This document shows positions 1-7,192 of a stretch of DNA of 36,891 bases, piece after piece. The notes under the pieces were generated by a model. The model was not told the origin of the DNA. It made no database searches and saw only the letters and a program-made list of their open reading frames with translations. The number at the start of each line of letters is the position of its first letter. The stretch's first letter is position 1. Origin of the DNA: an uncultured Eubacteriales bacterium (GTDB taxonomy: Bacteria; Bacillota; Clostridia; Christensenellales; CAG-138); contig CACXMS010000017.1 of the NCBI GenBank assembly GCA_902768795.1, positions 1-36,891 of the forward strand, written 5' to 3'. The translations under genes and the position numbers were made by a program.

Positions 1-77
1 GAAATCAACCTTGATATGATATAATATCCGTGTGGAAGTATAATGAAGTATGAAAGGTGTGTTTTCAAAAAGTGGAT

Positions 78-512
78 ATGGTAACCGAAAAAATAAAAGA
101 GCACCGCAGTACAGAAACAGATGTTTCGGGTTTTGAATACAAACCCAAAATTGCTTTTGACATAGTAAAAAGGATTTTTGATTTTTTTGCATCACTGATA
201 TGTATCATCATCTTGGCAATACCGTTTGCCATTATATCACTGATGATAATCATTGATGACCGCCAGGCAGGACCTATATTCGTTCAGGAACGTGTCGGGA
301 AAAACGGCAAAACATTTAAAATATATAAATTCAGGACAATGTGTGCCGATGCAGAAAAAAAACTTGCCGAACTTCAGTCAAAAAATGAAATGGACGGTCC
401 CGTATTTAAAATAGAGAACGACCCCAGAATTACAAAAATAGGAATCCATACTTTGCGATTTTTCATGTTTCCTCCTACTGATTTACCGGGAAAGCGGATG
501 GTGTTGACTTGA
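78..512 (+). pseudogene. truncated bacterial sugar transferase (undecaprenyl-phosphate sugar-1-P transferase family)
   Basis: The N-terminal part matches the bacterial sugar transferase family that starts capsule or exopolysaccharide synthesis by loading a sugar phosphate on undecaprenyl phosphate at the membrane. Visible are KRIFDFF, one hydrophobic helix, GPIFVQERVGKNGKTFKIYK, FRTM, NEMDGPVFK and DPRITKIG. The family then continues with a conserved DELPQ block and a GPRP block. Here it runs instead into about 20 unrelated residues and stops, so the catalytic C-terminal half is missing. The break is near base 441-455, where an opposing gene begins. Base composition up to about 450 is much more AT-rich than the rest of the window. 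I chose ATG at 78; an in-frame GTG at 57 is possible. A TATAAT-like box lies at about 20-25. Either a broken, acquired capsule gene or an assembly chimera. Confidence 0.75.
441..466 (-). pseudogene. first codons of a leftward gene cut off at a junction
   Basis: On the minus strand GTAGGAGGAAAC precedes ATG at 466, followed by codons for MKNRK, a typical start of a secreted or membrane protein. After that the reading frame runs into the antisense strand of the sugar transferase and cannot be the original gene body. Together with the promoter at 578-607 this looks like a genuine gene start joined to foreign sequence. The exact junction cannot be fixed from one sequence. Confidence 0.45.
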
Positions 513-774
513 GCAAAAGATAGGTCATATGCCAAAAAACGTTCCTTTGACACAATGACCGTACTCGTCATATCCGTATTGTACCACGTCGCCAGCCGGG
601 TTTTCAACAGAAATGAATAATAAAATCGTTTCTGAGCAGTATGGTTTAGTCGATTCATCAAATAGTCGGCTCTGAAGCCCCGCCGGGGCTTCATTCACCC
701 CCGAACCGCAGCGCTGCGCGCTGCCCGGAACGAACCGGGCGCTGACGCGCCGGTTCGCTGTGGGAGTGATACAA
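513..774. other. non-coding stretch between the junction and the tRNA operon
   Basis: No convincing gene. It holds the leftward promoter and leader described at 578-607 and a perfect 8-bp hairpin at 674-692 (GAAGCCCC, loop GCC, GGGGCTTC) without a T-run. Bases 695-765 are GC-rich with several short self-complementary runs, for example CCCGGAACGAACCGGG. These may be remnants of a repeat element, but I cannot identify one. Confidence 0.35.
578..607 (-). promoter_or_regulatory. sigma-A-type promoter reading leftward towards 466
   Basis: On the minus strand, TTGAAA (602-607) and TACAAT (578-583) are separated by 18 bases. About 105 bases downstream comes a perfect ribosome site (AGGAGG, complement of 471-476) and an ATG at 464-466. 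The box matches are good, but the gene this promoter served is cut off after a few codons. Confidence 0.5.
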
Positions 775-812
775 CCAAAGAAAACAGCACCCGTATGGGG
801 TGCTGTTTTCTT
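775..812 (-). terminator. terminator of the tRNA operon
   Basis: A perfect 18-bp inverted repeat (775-792 with 798-815) forms a long hairpin whose arm is rich in A and T, ending in a T-rich run on the minus strand. It begins inside the CCA end of tRNA-Cys, so it ends the leftward tRNA transcript. Confidence 0.85.
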
Positions 813-886
813 TGGAGGCACCACCCGGAATCGAACCGGGGATAAGGGTTTTGCAGACCCGTGCCTTACCGCTTGGCCATGGTGCC
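813..886 (-). tRNA. tRNA-Cys (GCA)
   Basis: The reverse complement gives GGCACC at the 5' end, an anticodon loop with GCA, a TTCGATT T-arm and an encoded CCA end with discriminator T. Last gene of a five-tRNA operon. Confidence 0.95.
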
Positions 887-917
887 GTCTTCCGGATGCC
901 GGGCTCCGGATATAAAA

Positions 918-993
918 TGGAGCGGGAAACGGGGCTCGAACCCGCCACCTCAGCCTTGGCAAGGCTGCGCTCTACCAAATGAGCTATTCCCGC
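918..993 (-). tRNA. tRNA-Gly (GCC)
   Basis: The reverse complement begins GCGGGAATAGCTC, has the anticodon GCC in loop TTGCCAA, a GGTTCGAGCC T-arm and an encoded CCA. Fourth in the tRNA operon. Confidence 0.96.
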
Positions 994-997
994 AGCT

Positions 998-1073
998 TGG
1001 TGCCTCAGAGTGGACTTGAACCACCGACACAGGGATTTTCAGTCCCTTGCTCTACCAACTGAGCTACCGAGGC
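998..1073 (-). tRNA. tRNA-Phe (GAA)
   Basis: The reverse complement begins GCCTCGGTAGCTC, carries the anticodon GAA in loop CTGAAAA, a GGTTCAAGTCC T-arm and an encoded CCA. Third in the tRNA operon. Confidence 0.96.
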
Positions 1074-1077
1074 ATAA

Positions 1078-1154
1078 TGGCGACCCGAAGGGGGCTCGAA
1101 CCCCTGACCTCCAGCGTGACAGGCTGGCGTACTAACCAACTGTACTACCGGGCC
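1078..1154 (-). tRNA. tRNA-Asp (GTC)
   Basis: The reverse complement begins GGCCCGGTAGTACAG, has the anticodon GTC in loop CTGTCAC, a GGTTCGAGCC T-arm and an encoded CCA. The acceptor stem contains two G-T pairs. Second in the operon. Confidence 0.95.
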
Positions 1155-1161
1155 GCGAATT

Positions 1162-1237
1162 TGGTGGGAACAACAGGGCTCGAACCTGTGACCCCCTGCT
1201 TGTAAGGCAGATGCTCTCCCAGCTGAGCTATGCTCCC
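1162..1237 (-). tRNA. tRNA-Val (TAC)
   Basis: The reverse complement begins GGGAGCATAGCTC, has the anticodon TAC in loop CTTACAA, a GGTTCGAGCC T-arm and an encoded CCA. First gene of the operon, about 24 bases below the promoter. Confidence 0.96.
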
Positions 1238-1260
1238 AAGCACGCTAACGCGCATCAATT

Positions 1261-1289
1261 ATTATAATAAAGGATGCGTGGTCTGTCAA
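1261..1289 (-). promoter_or_regulatory. promoter of the tRNA operon
   Basis: Minus strand: TTGACA (1284-1289) and TATAAT (1261-1266), both perfect consensus, with a 17-base spacer. It drives the five-tRNA transcript. Confidence 0.93.
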
Positions 1290-1487
1290 TATCCAAATTC
1301 CATTTTTTCGGGAGTTTTTTCGAAAAGAAAAACTCCGGCGCGGACGGGAATTGTGAACAAAGCACGGGAAGCGCGTCACACGCGGAAAAGGTAAACTGAT
1401 CCTGTCGGGCGGACATCGGGCGGCGCGGCGGCATGCGGGCGGCATGGCTGCCGTTTCGTCCGGATTCCAGCAAACAGGAGGAACCAC
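1290..1487. other. gap between tRNA promoter and phage cassette
   Basis: No gene seen. A perfect 9-bp hairpin at 1311-1336 (GGAGTTTTT paired with AAAAACTCC) looks like a terminator stem. It may have ended a lost upstream phage gene. No clear promoter precedes the tail fibre gene, whose ribosome site (CAGGAGGAACCAC) lies just before 1488. Confidence 0.4.
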
Positions 1488-2621
1488 ATGACAGCTAAAA
1501 ATCACATTCTCGCAACCTTCCACGGAACGCGCATCGCGCGGACCGCGCCGTCGTATCAGTTCGATTACGGGCAGAAGCTGCTCTTTCCGGATCTGGAGCT
1601 GCCGGACGTTTATGAGGTGCATTTTGCCGACGCGGAGACCGGCGACTGCATCACGTCGCTCGGCGGCCCGGACGGCGTCGATATTCCCGATCAGTTCTTT
1701 CAGACCGGCGCGCCGATCCTTGCGTGGATCTTTCTGCACGAGGGAGAGGACGACGGCGAAACGGTCTATAAGATCACGATCCCCGTTACGCGGCGCACGC
1801 AGCCGGGCGACGAGCAGCCCTCTTCCGTCGAGCAGAGCGCAATCACGCAGGCGATCGCCGCGCTGCAGAACGCGGTTGAAGCCGCCGAGGCGAGCGTTTC
1901 CCGTTATCCGAAGATCGAAAACGGAACGTGGCGCGTCTGGAACGCGGCGGACGGCGCGTGGACGGATACGCACATTCGCGCCGAAGGAAACGCGACGAGC
2001 ATTTCCGGCGTGACCGAGAACGCAAACGGATCGCTTACGATCGCGTTCTCGAACGGGACGAGCCAGACGACCGCATCCATGCGCGGGGCGGACGGCGTTT
2101 CGCCGACCGTAGCCGTCGCGTCCGTCGCAAACGGCACGCAGGTGACGATCACCGACAAAAACGGCGATCACGTCTTTACGGTACAGAACGGCTCGAACGC
2201 CGCGTTCAGTATCGACGCCGTCTATCCCGTCGGTTCGATCTATATGAGCGTGAACAGCCAAAGCCCTGCGACGCTGTTCGGCGGAACGTGGCAGCAGATT
2301 TCCGACACGTTCCTTCTCGCGGCGGGATCGACGTACACGGCGGGCTCGACCGGCGGCGAAGCGACGCATACGCTGACGGCAGACGAGATGCCCGCGCACA
2401 AGCACGTCGAGAACATCGTTGTAACCGCAGGCACAAGACCGTGGGCGGGCTCGTCCGGAACGGGCGGAACCGGAAAGTATGTCAACCTGCAGGAAAAGCT
2501 CTCCGTTGCAACGAACGACAACGAAAGCGCCTGGGTGAAAACCGAACAGGCCGGCGGCGGGACCGCGCACAACAACATGCCGCCGTACCTTGCCGTCTAT
2601 GTGTGGAAACGCACGGCGTAA
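1488..2621 (+). CDS. phage tail fibre / baseplate-type protein with tail-collar C-terminus
   Basis: 377 residues. The N-terminal ~110 residues, with DYGQKLLFPDLELPDVYEVH, IPDQFFQTG and YKITIPV, match the N-domain of many Bacillota prophage tail proteins. A short coiled coil (about 120-145) and a GADGVSP collagen-like patch follow. The C-terminus, starting at YPVGSIYMSV and running through LFGGTWQQI, ADEMPAHKH and HNNMPPYLAVYVWKR, is the tail-collar/tail-fibre tip typical of receptor-binding proteins. The start has a good AGGAGG. It is the first of four tightly packed phage-type genes. No capsid, tail tube, portal or integrase genes lie nearby, so this is a relic or a domesticated cassette. 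The family assignment is strong; whether it still makes a particle is unknown. Confidence 0.85.
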   Translation: MTAKNHILATFHGTRIARTAPSYQFDYGQKLLFPDLELPDVYEVHFADAETGDCITSLGGPDGVDIPDQFFQTGAPILAWIFLHEGEDDGETVYKITIPVTRRTQPGDEQPSSVEQSAITQAIAALQNAVEAAEASVSRYPKIENGTWRVWNAADGAWTDTHIRAEGNATSISGVTENANGSLTIAFSNGTSQTTASMRGADGVSPTVAVASVANGTQVTITDKNGDHVFTVQNGSNAAFSIDAVYPVGSIYMSVNSQSPATLFGGTWQQISDTFLLAAGSTYTAGSTGGEATHTLTADEMPAHKHVENIVVTAGTRPWAGSSGTGGTGKYVNLQEKLSVATNDNESAWVKTEQAGGGTAHNNMPPYLAVYVWKRTA

Positions 2622-2634
2622 GGGGGCGGAAGGC

Positions 2635-3414
2635 ATGACCGCAGCACAGGAGCTTATTGCCCGCGGCAAACAGGAGATCGGCCGCGGCATCTATGTCTGG
2701 GGCGGCAAGGGCGAGACCGTATCCGCTCTGACCGATGAAAAACGCCGGGCGTTTTTCGAAAAGCGGGAAACCGCGGATCAAGACCACACAAAGGAGCAGA
2801 ACGTCGCGCGGTGCGAAGCGCTGTATCAAAAGCGCAGAAAAGCGGGCGTCGATCCGATCCGCGCATACGACTGCTCCGGATTTCTGTACGCGCTGCTGCA
2901 CGAAATGGGCCTGCTGTCGGAGCGTTATTCGAGCCGGAGCTTCTACGGCGCATGCCGGCAAAGCACGGACCGCACGGGAATGGGACGGAACGACCTTGAA
3001 CCGGCGGACCTTGTGTTTCACCATGACGGGACGAAGATCGTGCATGTCGCGCTGTACATCGGCGACGGCAAGGTTCTCGAATCCGGCGGGCGCGACGTCG
3101 GTATCCAGGTTCGGCGGCTCGGCGCAAAGGACAACCGCTTCGGGCGGCTGGCGTGCCTTTGCGAAACGGCGGACGAACCGCTTTCGCCCAAAACAGAGTC
3201 CGGCACGGTGCGCGTGCGGTACGGTACGGTGAACATCCGCAAGGGCGCCGGCAAGACGAGCGAACGGCTGAAGACGGCGCGGGGCGGTCAGACGTTCCCG
3301 CTGCTGTCGGTCGATTCCGAAACGGGCTGGTACCGGATCGACCTCGGCGGCGGCAAGAGCGGGTACATCTCCAACCGGGCGGATCTGACGGAGGTCGTAT
3401 ATGGAAAACAGTGA
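2635..3414 (+). CDS. NlpC/P60 peptidoglycan endopeptidase with SH3-type domain (phage lysin)
   Basis: 259 residues. The N-terminal two thirds is an NlpC/P60 cysteine peptidase: YDCSGF carries the nucleophile cysteine, and VHVALYIGDGKVLES supplies the histidine strand. Such enzymes cut the D-Glu to diaminopimelate bond in wall peptides. Before the active site is YVWGGKGETVSALTDEKR, common in phage lysins of this type. The C-terminal ~65 residues (VNIRKGAG, GWYRIDLGGGKSGYIS) form a bacterial SH3 wall-binding domain. No signal peptide is seen, so export would need the holin downstream. ATG 2635 is preferred because GGGGGCGGA lies just before it; it starts 14 bases after the fibre gene. It overlaps the next gene by 14 bases, as in a lysis operon. 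Confidence 0.88.
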   Translation: MTAAQELIARGKQEIGRGIYVWGGKGETVSALTDEKRRAFFEKRETADQDHTKEQNVARCEALYQKRRKAGVDPIRAYDCSGFLYALLHEMGLLSERYSSRSFYGACRQSTDRTGMGRNDLEPADLVFHHDGTKIVHVALYIGDGKVLESGGRDVGIQVRRLGAKDNRFGRLACLCETADEPLSPKTESGTVRVRYGTVNIRKGAGKTSERLKTARGGQTFPLLSVDSETGWYRIDLGGGKSGYISNRADLTEVVYGKQ

Positions 3415-3760
3415 ACTGATCCGGCTGATCCTGCTGTTCGGCTCGGTGGCGGGAGCGATTGCAGGCGTCGCCGCGCTGATCGCAAGCGCGGTTCGCGCCG
3501 TGAAGCGGGTGATCCGCTGGTTTACGGATCTGAGGGAATCGGTCGATATGCTCGTGAAGCACGATCGGGAGCAGTATCTTTCGATCCTGCGGCTCACGGT
3601 GATGTCCGAGCATATTCCGCTTTCCGAGCGCATCGCGGCCGGCAAAGCGTACGCCGAGGCGGGCGGCAACGGCGACGTGAAGCGCTACTATGAGAGCCGA
3701 TTAAAACCGTATGACACGATTGAAAGGAAGGAGAACGGCCATGAGCAACCGTACGTTTGA
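3401..3760 (+). CDS. small phage-type membrane protein of the lysis cassette
   Basis: 119 residues. One hydrophobic helix (about 7-32) is followed by a basic, amphipathic cytosolic part (VKRVIRWFTDLRESVDMLVK) and a charged tail. I do not recognise a named family. Position between lysin and holin, and overlap with both genes (14 and 20 bases), suggest an accessory holin or phage hypothetical protein. The 3' end overlaps the holin start, indicating translational coupling. Confidence 0.6.
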   Translation: MENSELIRLILLFGSVAGAIAGVAALIASAVRAVKRVIRWFTDLRESVDMLVKHDREQYLSILRLTVMSEHIPLSERIAAGKAYAEAGGNGDVKRYYESRLKPYDTIERKENGHEQPYV

Positions 3761-3965
3761 TACGCTGCGTTCGATCGAATCGATCGTTCTGCCGCTCGTT
3801 ACGTTTCTGTCGGGGCTTGCCGAGATCTGGGGCTTTCCCTACGGCGTACAGATCGCGGCGACGCTTGCGCTTTGCAACGCGCTGATGGGAGGCCTTCTCG
3901 AGGCCGCGCGAAAGATCTACCGCGCCCGTAAAAGCGAGCAGGATGATTTCGGCATGACCGATTGA
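3741..3965 (+). CDS. phage holin, Dp-1-like family
   Basis: 74 residues. FDTLRSIESIVLPL, then GLAEIWGFPYGVQIAAT and a second hydrophobic stretch, match the Dp-1-like holin family, whose hallmark is TYDxLKWI, two membrane helices and xIWGxPY. Holins make holes in the inner membrane that let the lysin reach the wall. ATG 3741 is preceded by AAGGAAGGAG. It is the last gene of the fibre-lysin-holin group and is followed by a strong terminator. Confidence 0.85.
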   Translation: MSNRTFDTLRSIESIVLPLVTFLSGLAEIWGFPYGVQIAATLALCNALMGGLLEAARKIYRARKSEQDDFGMTD

Positions 3966-3996
3966 GGGAGCTGCCGCAAAAGGCGGGAGACCGAAA

Positions 3997-4036
3997 GCCG
4001 TCGGAAAAGGGGAAGCCCCTTTACGGCGGCCTTTTT
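3997..4036 (+). terminator. terminator of the phage-type cassette
   Basis: Stem GCCGT...ACGGC enclosing AAAGGGG/CCCCTTT, followed a few bases later by TTTTT at 4032-4036. It separates the phage genes from the next promoter at 4100. Confidence 0.8.
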
Positions 4037-4099
4037 ATGCGGCCCCGGTACGGAGACGGCGCGATTTATGTCCGAAATGCAAAGAATCGGGCGAGCGTC

Positions 4100-4128
4100 T
4101 TGCAAGAATCGGCGCGCGGCGTTATAAT
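4100..4128 (+). promoter_or_regulatory. promoter of the hydrolase-signal peptidase operon
   Basis: TTGCAA (4100-4105), 17 bases, TATAAT (4123-4128). A ribosome site AGAGGTGAAG follows directly before ATG 4150. Confidence 0.85.
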
Positions 4129-4149
4129 CGGGAAAAGAGGTGAAGACGA

Positions 4150-5025
4150 ATGGATCGTAAGCCGATCGTCAATTCCGACCTGATCGGATCGTTTCTGACA
4201 ATTGAACTGCCGGGGTTTTCGGGCGCGAAGCATAAGCCCGAAAAATGCCGTATTCATTATCTGGAAATGGGGAGGGGCGAGCCGCTGCTGCTGGTCCATT
4301 CGATCGGGCAATCCATCTATACGTGGCGCGATCTGATGCCGCGGCTTGCGGAGTTTTATCGGGTGATCGCCGTCGACCTGCCGGGCTTCGGACATTCCGA
4401 CCGGCCGTTTTCGTTGAGCTATTCGATGGACGAGATGGCGGACGTGATCCTCTTGATCGTCGATGCGCTGCACCTTGCGCGGACGCACATCCTCGGCTGC
4501 GCGGCGGGCGGCATGTACGCGCTGCACGCGGCGGCGAAGCTGCCGATCCGGTTCGATAAGGTCATTGCGTTTGCGCCGAGCGGCGTGGGGCGCAACTATC
4601 CGTTCCGCATCCGTGCGCTCGAAGGCCCGTTCGGGTTCTTCTTCCGCGAGTCTTACGGCAAAAAGCATTTCGAGAAGTATCTCCCGCTGTTCTATTACGA
4701 CGGAACAATCGCGTCGCCGACGGTCGTCGATCAGTATTTTTCGACCTGCGACGATTTTGCTTCGCGGCAGGCGATCATGTACGCCGTCCGCAATTTCGAC
4801 GAGGAGCCCGTTTTACGCGCGATGCAGAAAACGCCGCGCGAAGCGCTGATTCTCTGGGGCGAGGAGGACAAGCTCGTTCCGATCGAAAAGCTGTTCGAGC
4901 TGCGGGAGCAGCTGCCCGGCAACGTGTATTACAGCATCCGCAACGTCGGGCACTGGATGCACGAGGAAAAGGCCGAAACGCTCGCGGAGATTGTCGACCG
5001 CTACATCCAGTACCGGGAGGGCTGA
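4150..5025 (+). CDS. alpha/beta-hydrolase fold protein lacking the nucleophile serine
   Basis: 291 residues with a full alpha/beta-hydrolase layout: LLLVHSIGQS oxyanion region (about 47-56), DLPGFGHSDRP, the nucleophile elbow, then WGEEDKLVP (acid D240) and VGHWMHEE (H268). The elbow, normally GxSxG, reads GCAAG at 116-120, so the nucleophile position is alanine 118. The acid and histidine are kept. It is therefore probably not a normal serine hydrolase; the neighbouring Cys117 is out of register for catalysis. It could be a binding or scaffold pseudo-enzyme, or use another chemistry. First gene of an operon with DUF951, two signal peptidases and a HAD enzyme; GTG of the next gene starts one base after its stop. 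Fold assignment is firm, function is unknown. Confidence 0.85.
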   Translation: MDRKPIVNSDLIGSFLTIELPGFSGAKHKPEKCRIHYLEMGRGEPLLLVHSIGQSIYTWRDLMPRLAEFYRVIAVDLPGFGHSDRPFSLSYSMDEMADVILLIVDALHLARTHILGCAAGGMYALHAAAKLPIRFDKVIAFAPSGVGRNYPFRIRALEGPFGFFFRESYGKKHFEKYLPLFYYDGTIASPTVVDQYFSTCDDFASRQAIMYAVRNFDEEPVLRAMQKTPREALILWGEEDKLVPIEKLFELREQLPGNVYYSIRNVGHWMHEEKAETLAEIVDRYIQYREG

Positions 5026-5026
5026 C

Positions 5027-5233
5027 GTGCTCGAAGCGTTTCAAAAGGGCGATACCGTTCAGATGAAAAAACCGCACGCCTGCGGCGCCAATGCCTGGCG
5101 CGTCACGCGGGTCGGCGCGGACGTGAAAATACAGTGCCTTGCCTGCGGTCGGGTCGTGATGCTCGACCGGCAGGATTTTATGCGCGCGGGGAAGAGGATT
5201 CTTTCGCGCGGGGAGGAGCAGCCACAGGAATGA
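5027..5233 (+). CDS. DUF951 family protein
   Basis: 68 residues. GDTVQMKKPHACGANAWRV, VGADVKIQCLACGRVVML are the hallmarks of DUF951, a small protein conserved in Bacillota. The CG...CLACG spacing suggests metal or nucleic-acid binding, but no function is established that I know of. The start is GTG at 5027, one base after the stop of the hydrolase, with GGGAGG 6 bases upstream; the only upstream ATG overlaps the hydrolase and has no ribosome site. The stop overlaps the next ATG (ATGA). Confidence 0.9.
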   Translation: MLEAFQKGDTVQMKKPHACGANAWRVTRVGADVKIQCLACGRVVMLDRQDFMRAGKRILSRGEEQPQE

Positions 5234-5847
5234 GGAACGCAAACGGGGCGGAAATCAGGAAAATGCGCGCGCTTGCCGAGAAGCGGAACGAGCGGCTCGA
5301 CGGGGGCGGCTTTTGGCGTACGCTGGATCTGGCGCTGACGCTTTTTGCCGTGGTCGTTTTTGCGCTTGCGGTTCGCGGCGCGATCATCGAGCCGGTCCGC
5401 GTCGAGGGAAGCTCCATGTTCGATACACTCGAAAACGGCGATTATATGTTCGTCGAGAAGCTGACGTATGCGTTTTCCGCTCCTCAAAAGGGCGATATTG
5501 TGATCTGCTACTATCCCGACGAATACTACGAAACGTTTCAGAAGGCGTACCGTACGCGCGTCAAGCGCGTTGTGGCGGTCGCGGGGGATACCGTGCAGAC
5601 GGTCGATGGCGCGCTGTACGTGAACGGCGTCTGCGCCGAGGAGCCGTACCTTGATAAGGAGCGCGGTCTGACGACCGGGCTCGAAACGCCGGTCACGCTG
5701 CAGAGCGGCGAAGTGCTGGCGCTCGGCGACAACCGGATCAATTCCAACGACAGCCGCAATCCGCTCGTCGGGCCGATCCCGCTTGAGCGCATCATCGGAA
5801 AAGCGCATTTTGTGATTTTTCCGCTTTCGCATCTGCACGGGGTATAG
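5230..5847 (+). CDS. lepB: signal peptidase I, first of a tandem pair
   Basis: 205 residues. A charged N-terminus, one membrane helix (about 35-55), then the S26 family boxes: EGSSMFDTLENGD with the catalytic serine, RVKRVVAVAGDTV with the catalytic lysine, and LGDNRINSNDSRNPLVG. It removes signal peptides from exported preproteins on the outer face of the membrane. In most relatives the serine box is GxSMxPTL; here the Pro is replaced by Asp (SSMFDTL). It overlaps DUF951 by 4 bases and is followed 2 bases later by a second signal peptidase. Confidence 0.92.
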   Translation: MRNANGAEIRKMRALAEKRNERLDGGGFWRTLDLALTLFAVVVFALAVRGAIIEPVRVEGSSMFDTLENGDYMFVEKLTYAFSAPQKGDIVICYYPDEYYETFQKAYRTRVKRVVAVAGDTVQTVDGALYVNGVCAEEPYLDKERGLTTGLETPVTLQSGEVLALGDNRINSNDSRNPLVGPIPLERIIGKAHFVIFPLSHLHGV

Positions 5848-5849
5848 CG

Positions 5850-6410
5850 ATGGAACTCACGGAAGCGAGAAGCATCCGGCTTCGCAAAACGCATAAACGG
5901 CAATGGCTGTGGCGCACGGTCAGCGGCGTGCTGATCGGGCTTGCGCTTGTGTTTCTTCTTCTGCTCGGATGGTTTTCACCGGTTTACATTGCCGATCCAT
6001 CGATGGAGCCGACGCTCAAAGCCGGCGAGACCGTGCTGTATGACCGGCTGTACAAGCATTTTTACAAGCTCCGCCGCGGCGACATGGTTGCGTTCCGGGA
6101 TCCGGACAGCGGCGAGCTGCTGATCAAGCGCATCGCCGCGCTGCCGGGCGAAACCGTTTCCGCCGAGGGCGGCGTGATTCTGATCGACGGACAGTACGCG
6201 CTGTATGAAAACGAGTATTTTACGCCGGCGGCGTTCGATCTGCAGCCGGTGAAGGTTCCCGAGGGGAGTCTGTTCGTGCTGTCGGACGACCGAAATTACG
6301 GTGAGGACAGCCGCAATTCTGCGATCGGCTGCATCGCTGCGGCGGACGTGCTCGGCGTGGTGCGCGTGCGGCTCGACCGATTCACTTTTTTCAAAAACGG
6401 AGGCCGCTGA
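5850..6410 (+). CDS. lepB: signal peptidase I, second of a tandem pair
   Basis: 186 residues. One N-terminal membrane helix (about 22-42), then DPSMEPTLKAGETVL with the catalytic serine, IKRIAALPGETV with the catalytic lysine, and LSDDRNYGEDSRNSAIG. The boxes are closer to the family consensus than in the upstream copy. It starts two bases after the first peptidase and shares its last base with the start of the HAD gene, so the operon is translationally coupled. The pair differs enough in sequence that distinct substrate ranges are plausible. Confidence 0.92.
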   Translation: MELTEARSIRLRKTHKRQWLWRTVSGVLIGLALVFLLLLGWFSPVYIADPSMEPTLKAGETVLYDRLYKHFYKLRRGDMVAFRDPDSGELLIKRIAALPGETVSAEGGVILIDGQYALYENEYFTPAAFDLQPVKVPEGSLFVLSDDRNYGEDSRNSAIGCIAAADVLGVVRVRLDRFTFFKNGGR

Positions 6411-7114
6411 TGCAGTACGACGCATATCTGTTCGATCTGTACGGAACGCTCATCGATATCCGGACCCATGAATCCGATCCGGCGCTCTGGGAAACGGTCG
6501 CCGCGCATTACAGCGCCCTCGGAGCGCAGTGGACGGGCGAAACGATCCGGGAAGCGTACAAGGCGGAATGCGCGCGGCAGCCGGCGAAGGAGACCCAAAA
6601 TCCGGAAATCGACCTTGCGCCGGTCTTTGAAGCGTTGTTCACGCAGCGCGGCGTAACGCCGACGCGGGAGCAGATCGCCGAAGCCGCATGGCTGTTTCGC
6701 AGCACGTCGACCGAGCATCTGACGCTGTATGAAGGCGCGGAGGCGCTTCTGAAGGCGCTGCGAAAGCGGGGAAAGGTGATCCTGCTTTCCAACGCGCAGG
6801 TGCTGTTTACGCGGCCCGAGCTGAAGCTGCTCGGGATCGACGGCGCGTTCGACCGCATCTACATCTCCTCGGCATACGGCTGCAAAAAGCCGGATCCGGC
6901 GTTTTTCGGGCAGCCGGTGCGCGATTTCGGGCTCGACCCGGCGCGCTGCATCATGATCGGCAACGATCCGTACTGCGACGCCGCCGGCGCGCGCGCGGTC
7001 GGCATGGCGGCCTGGTGCATCCGCTCCGAAATCTCCCCGGAGGAAGCGCCGCTGACGCTGTACGACCAGCCGGAAATGGATCTGCGGCTGGTGCGGGATA
7101 TGCTTTGCAAATAG
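6410..7114 (+). CDS. HAD-superfamily hydrolase
   Basis: 234 residues. Motif I is FDLYGTLID, motif II LLSNAQ, then KKPDPAFF with the conserved lysine and IGNDPYCDAAGARAVGM as motif IV. Motif I has Asp nucleophile followed by DxYGT rather than DxDGT; this Tyr version is usual for the haloacid-dehalogenase branch. The substrate cannot be read from sequence; a small phosphorylated or halogenated metabolite is likely. Last gene of the operon, followed by a strong hairpin. Confidence 0.85.
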   Translation: MQYDAYLFDLYGTLIDIRTHESDPALWETVAAHYSALGAQWTGETIREAYKAECARQPAKETQNPEIDLAPVFEALFTQRGVTPTREQIAEAAWLFRSTSTEHLTLYEGAEALLKALRKRGKVILLSNAQVLFTRPELKLLGIDGAFDRIYISSAYGCKKPDPAFFGQPVRDFGLDPARCIMIGNDPYCDAAGARAVGMAAWCIRSEISPEEAPLTLYDQPEMDLRLVRDMLCK

Positions 7115-7130
7115 CTTTGCCAATACTCAA

Positions 7131-7168
7131 AGGGGACTGCCGCATCCGATTCGGTGCGGCAGTCCCCT
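7131..7168 (+). terminator. hairpin terminator between convergent genes
   Basis: Perfect 14-bp stem (AGGGGACTGCCGCA with its complement at 7155-7168), followed by a short T-containing tail. It lies between the rightward HAD gene and the leftward lipoprotein gene and could act both ways. Confidence 0.75.
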
Positions 7169-7192
7169 GTTCTGCTTGGAATTTGGAAGGAA

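Noticed and set aside
525..978. Minus-strand open frames over the tRNA-Cys and tRNA-Gly genes
   Set aside because: They read through tRNA genes and a terminator; not protein-coding.
1245..2690. Open frame of 481 codons on the minus strand opposite the tail fibre gene
   Set aside because: Arg-rich, low-complexity shadow of a well-supported phage gene; no family motifs.
3741..3965. Holin and small membrane protein as a toxin-antitoxin pair
   Set aside because: Overlap with a lysin gene and the Dp-1 holin motif fit a lysis cassette better.
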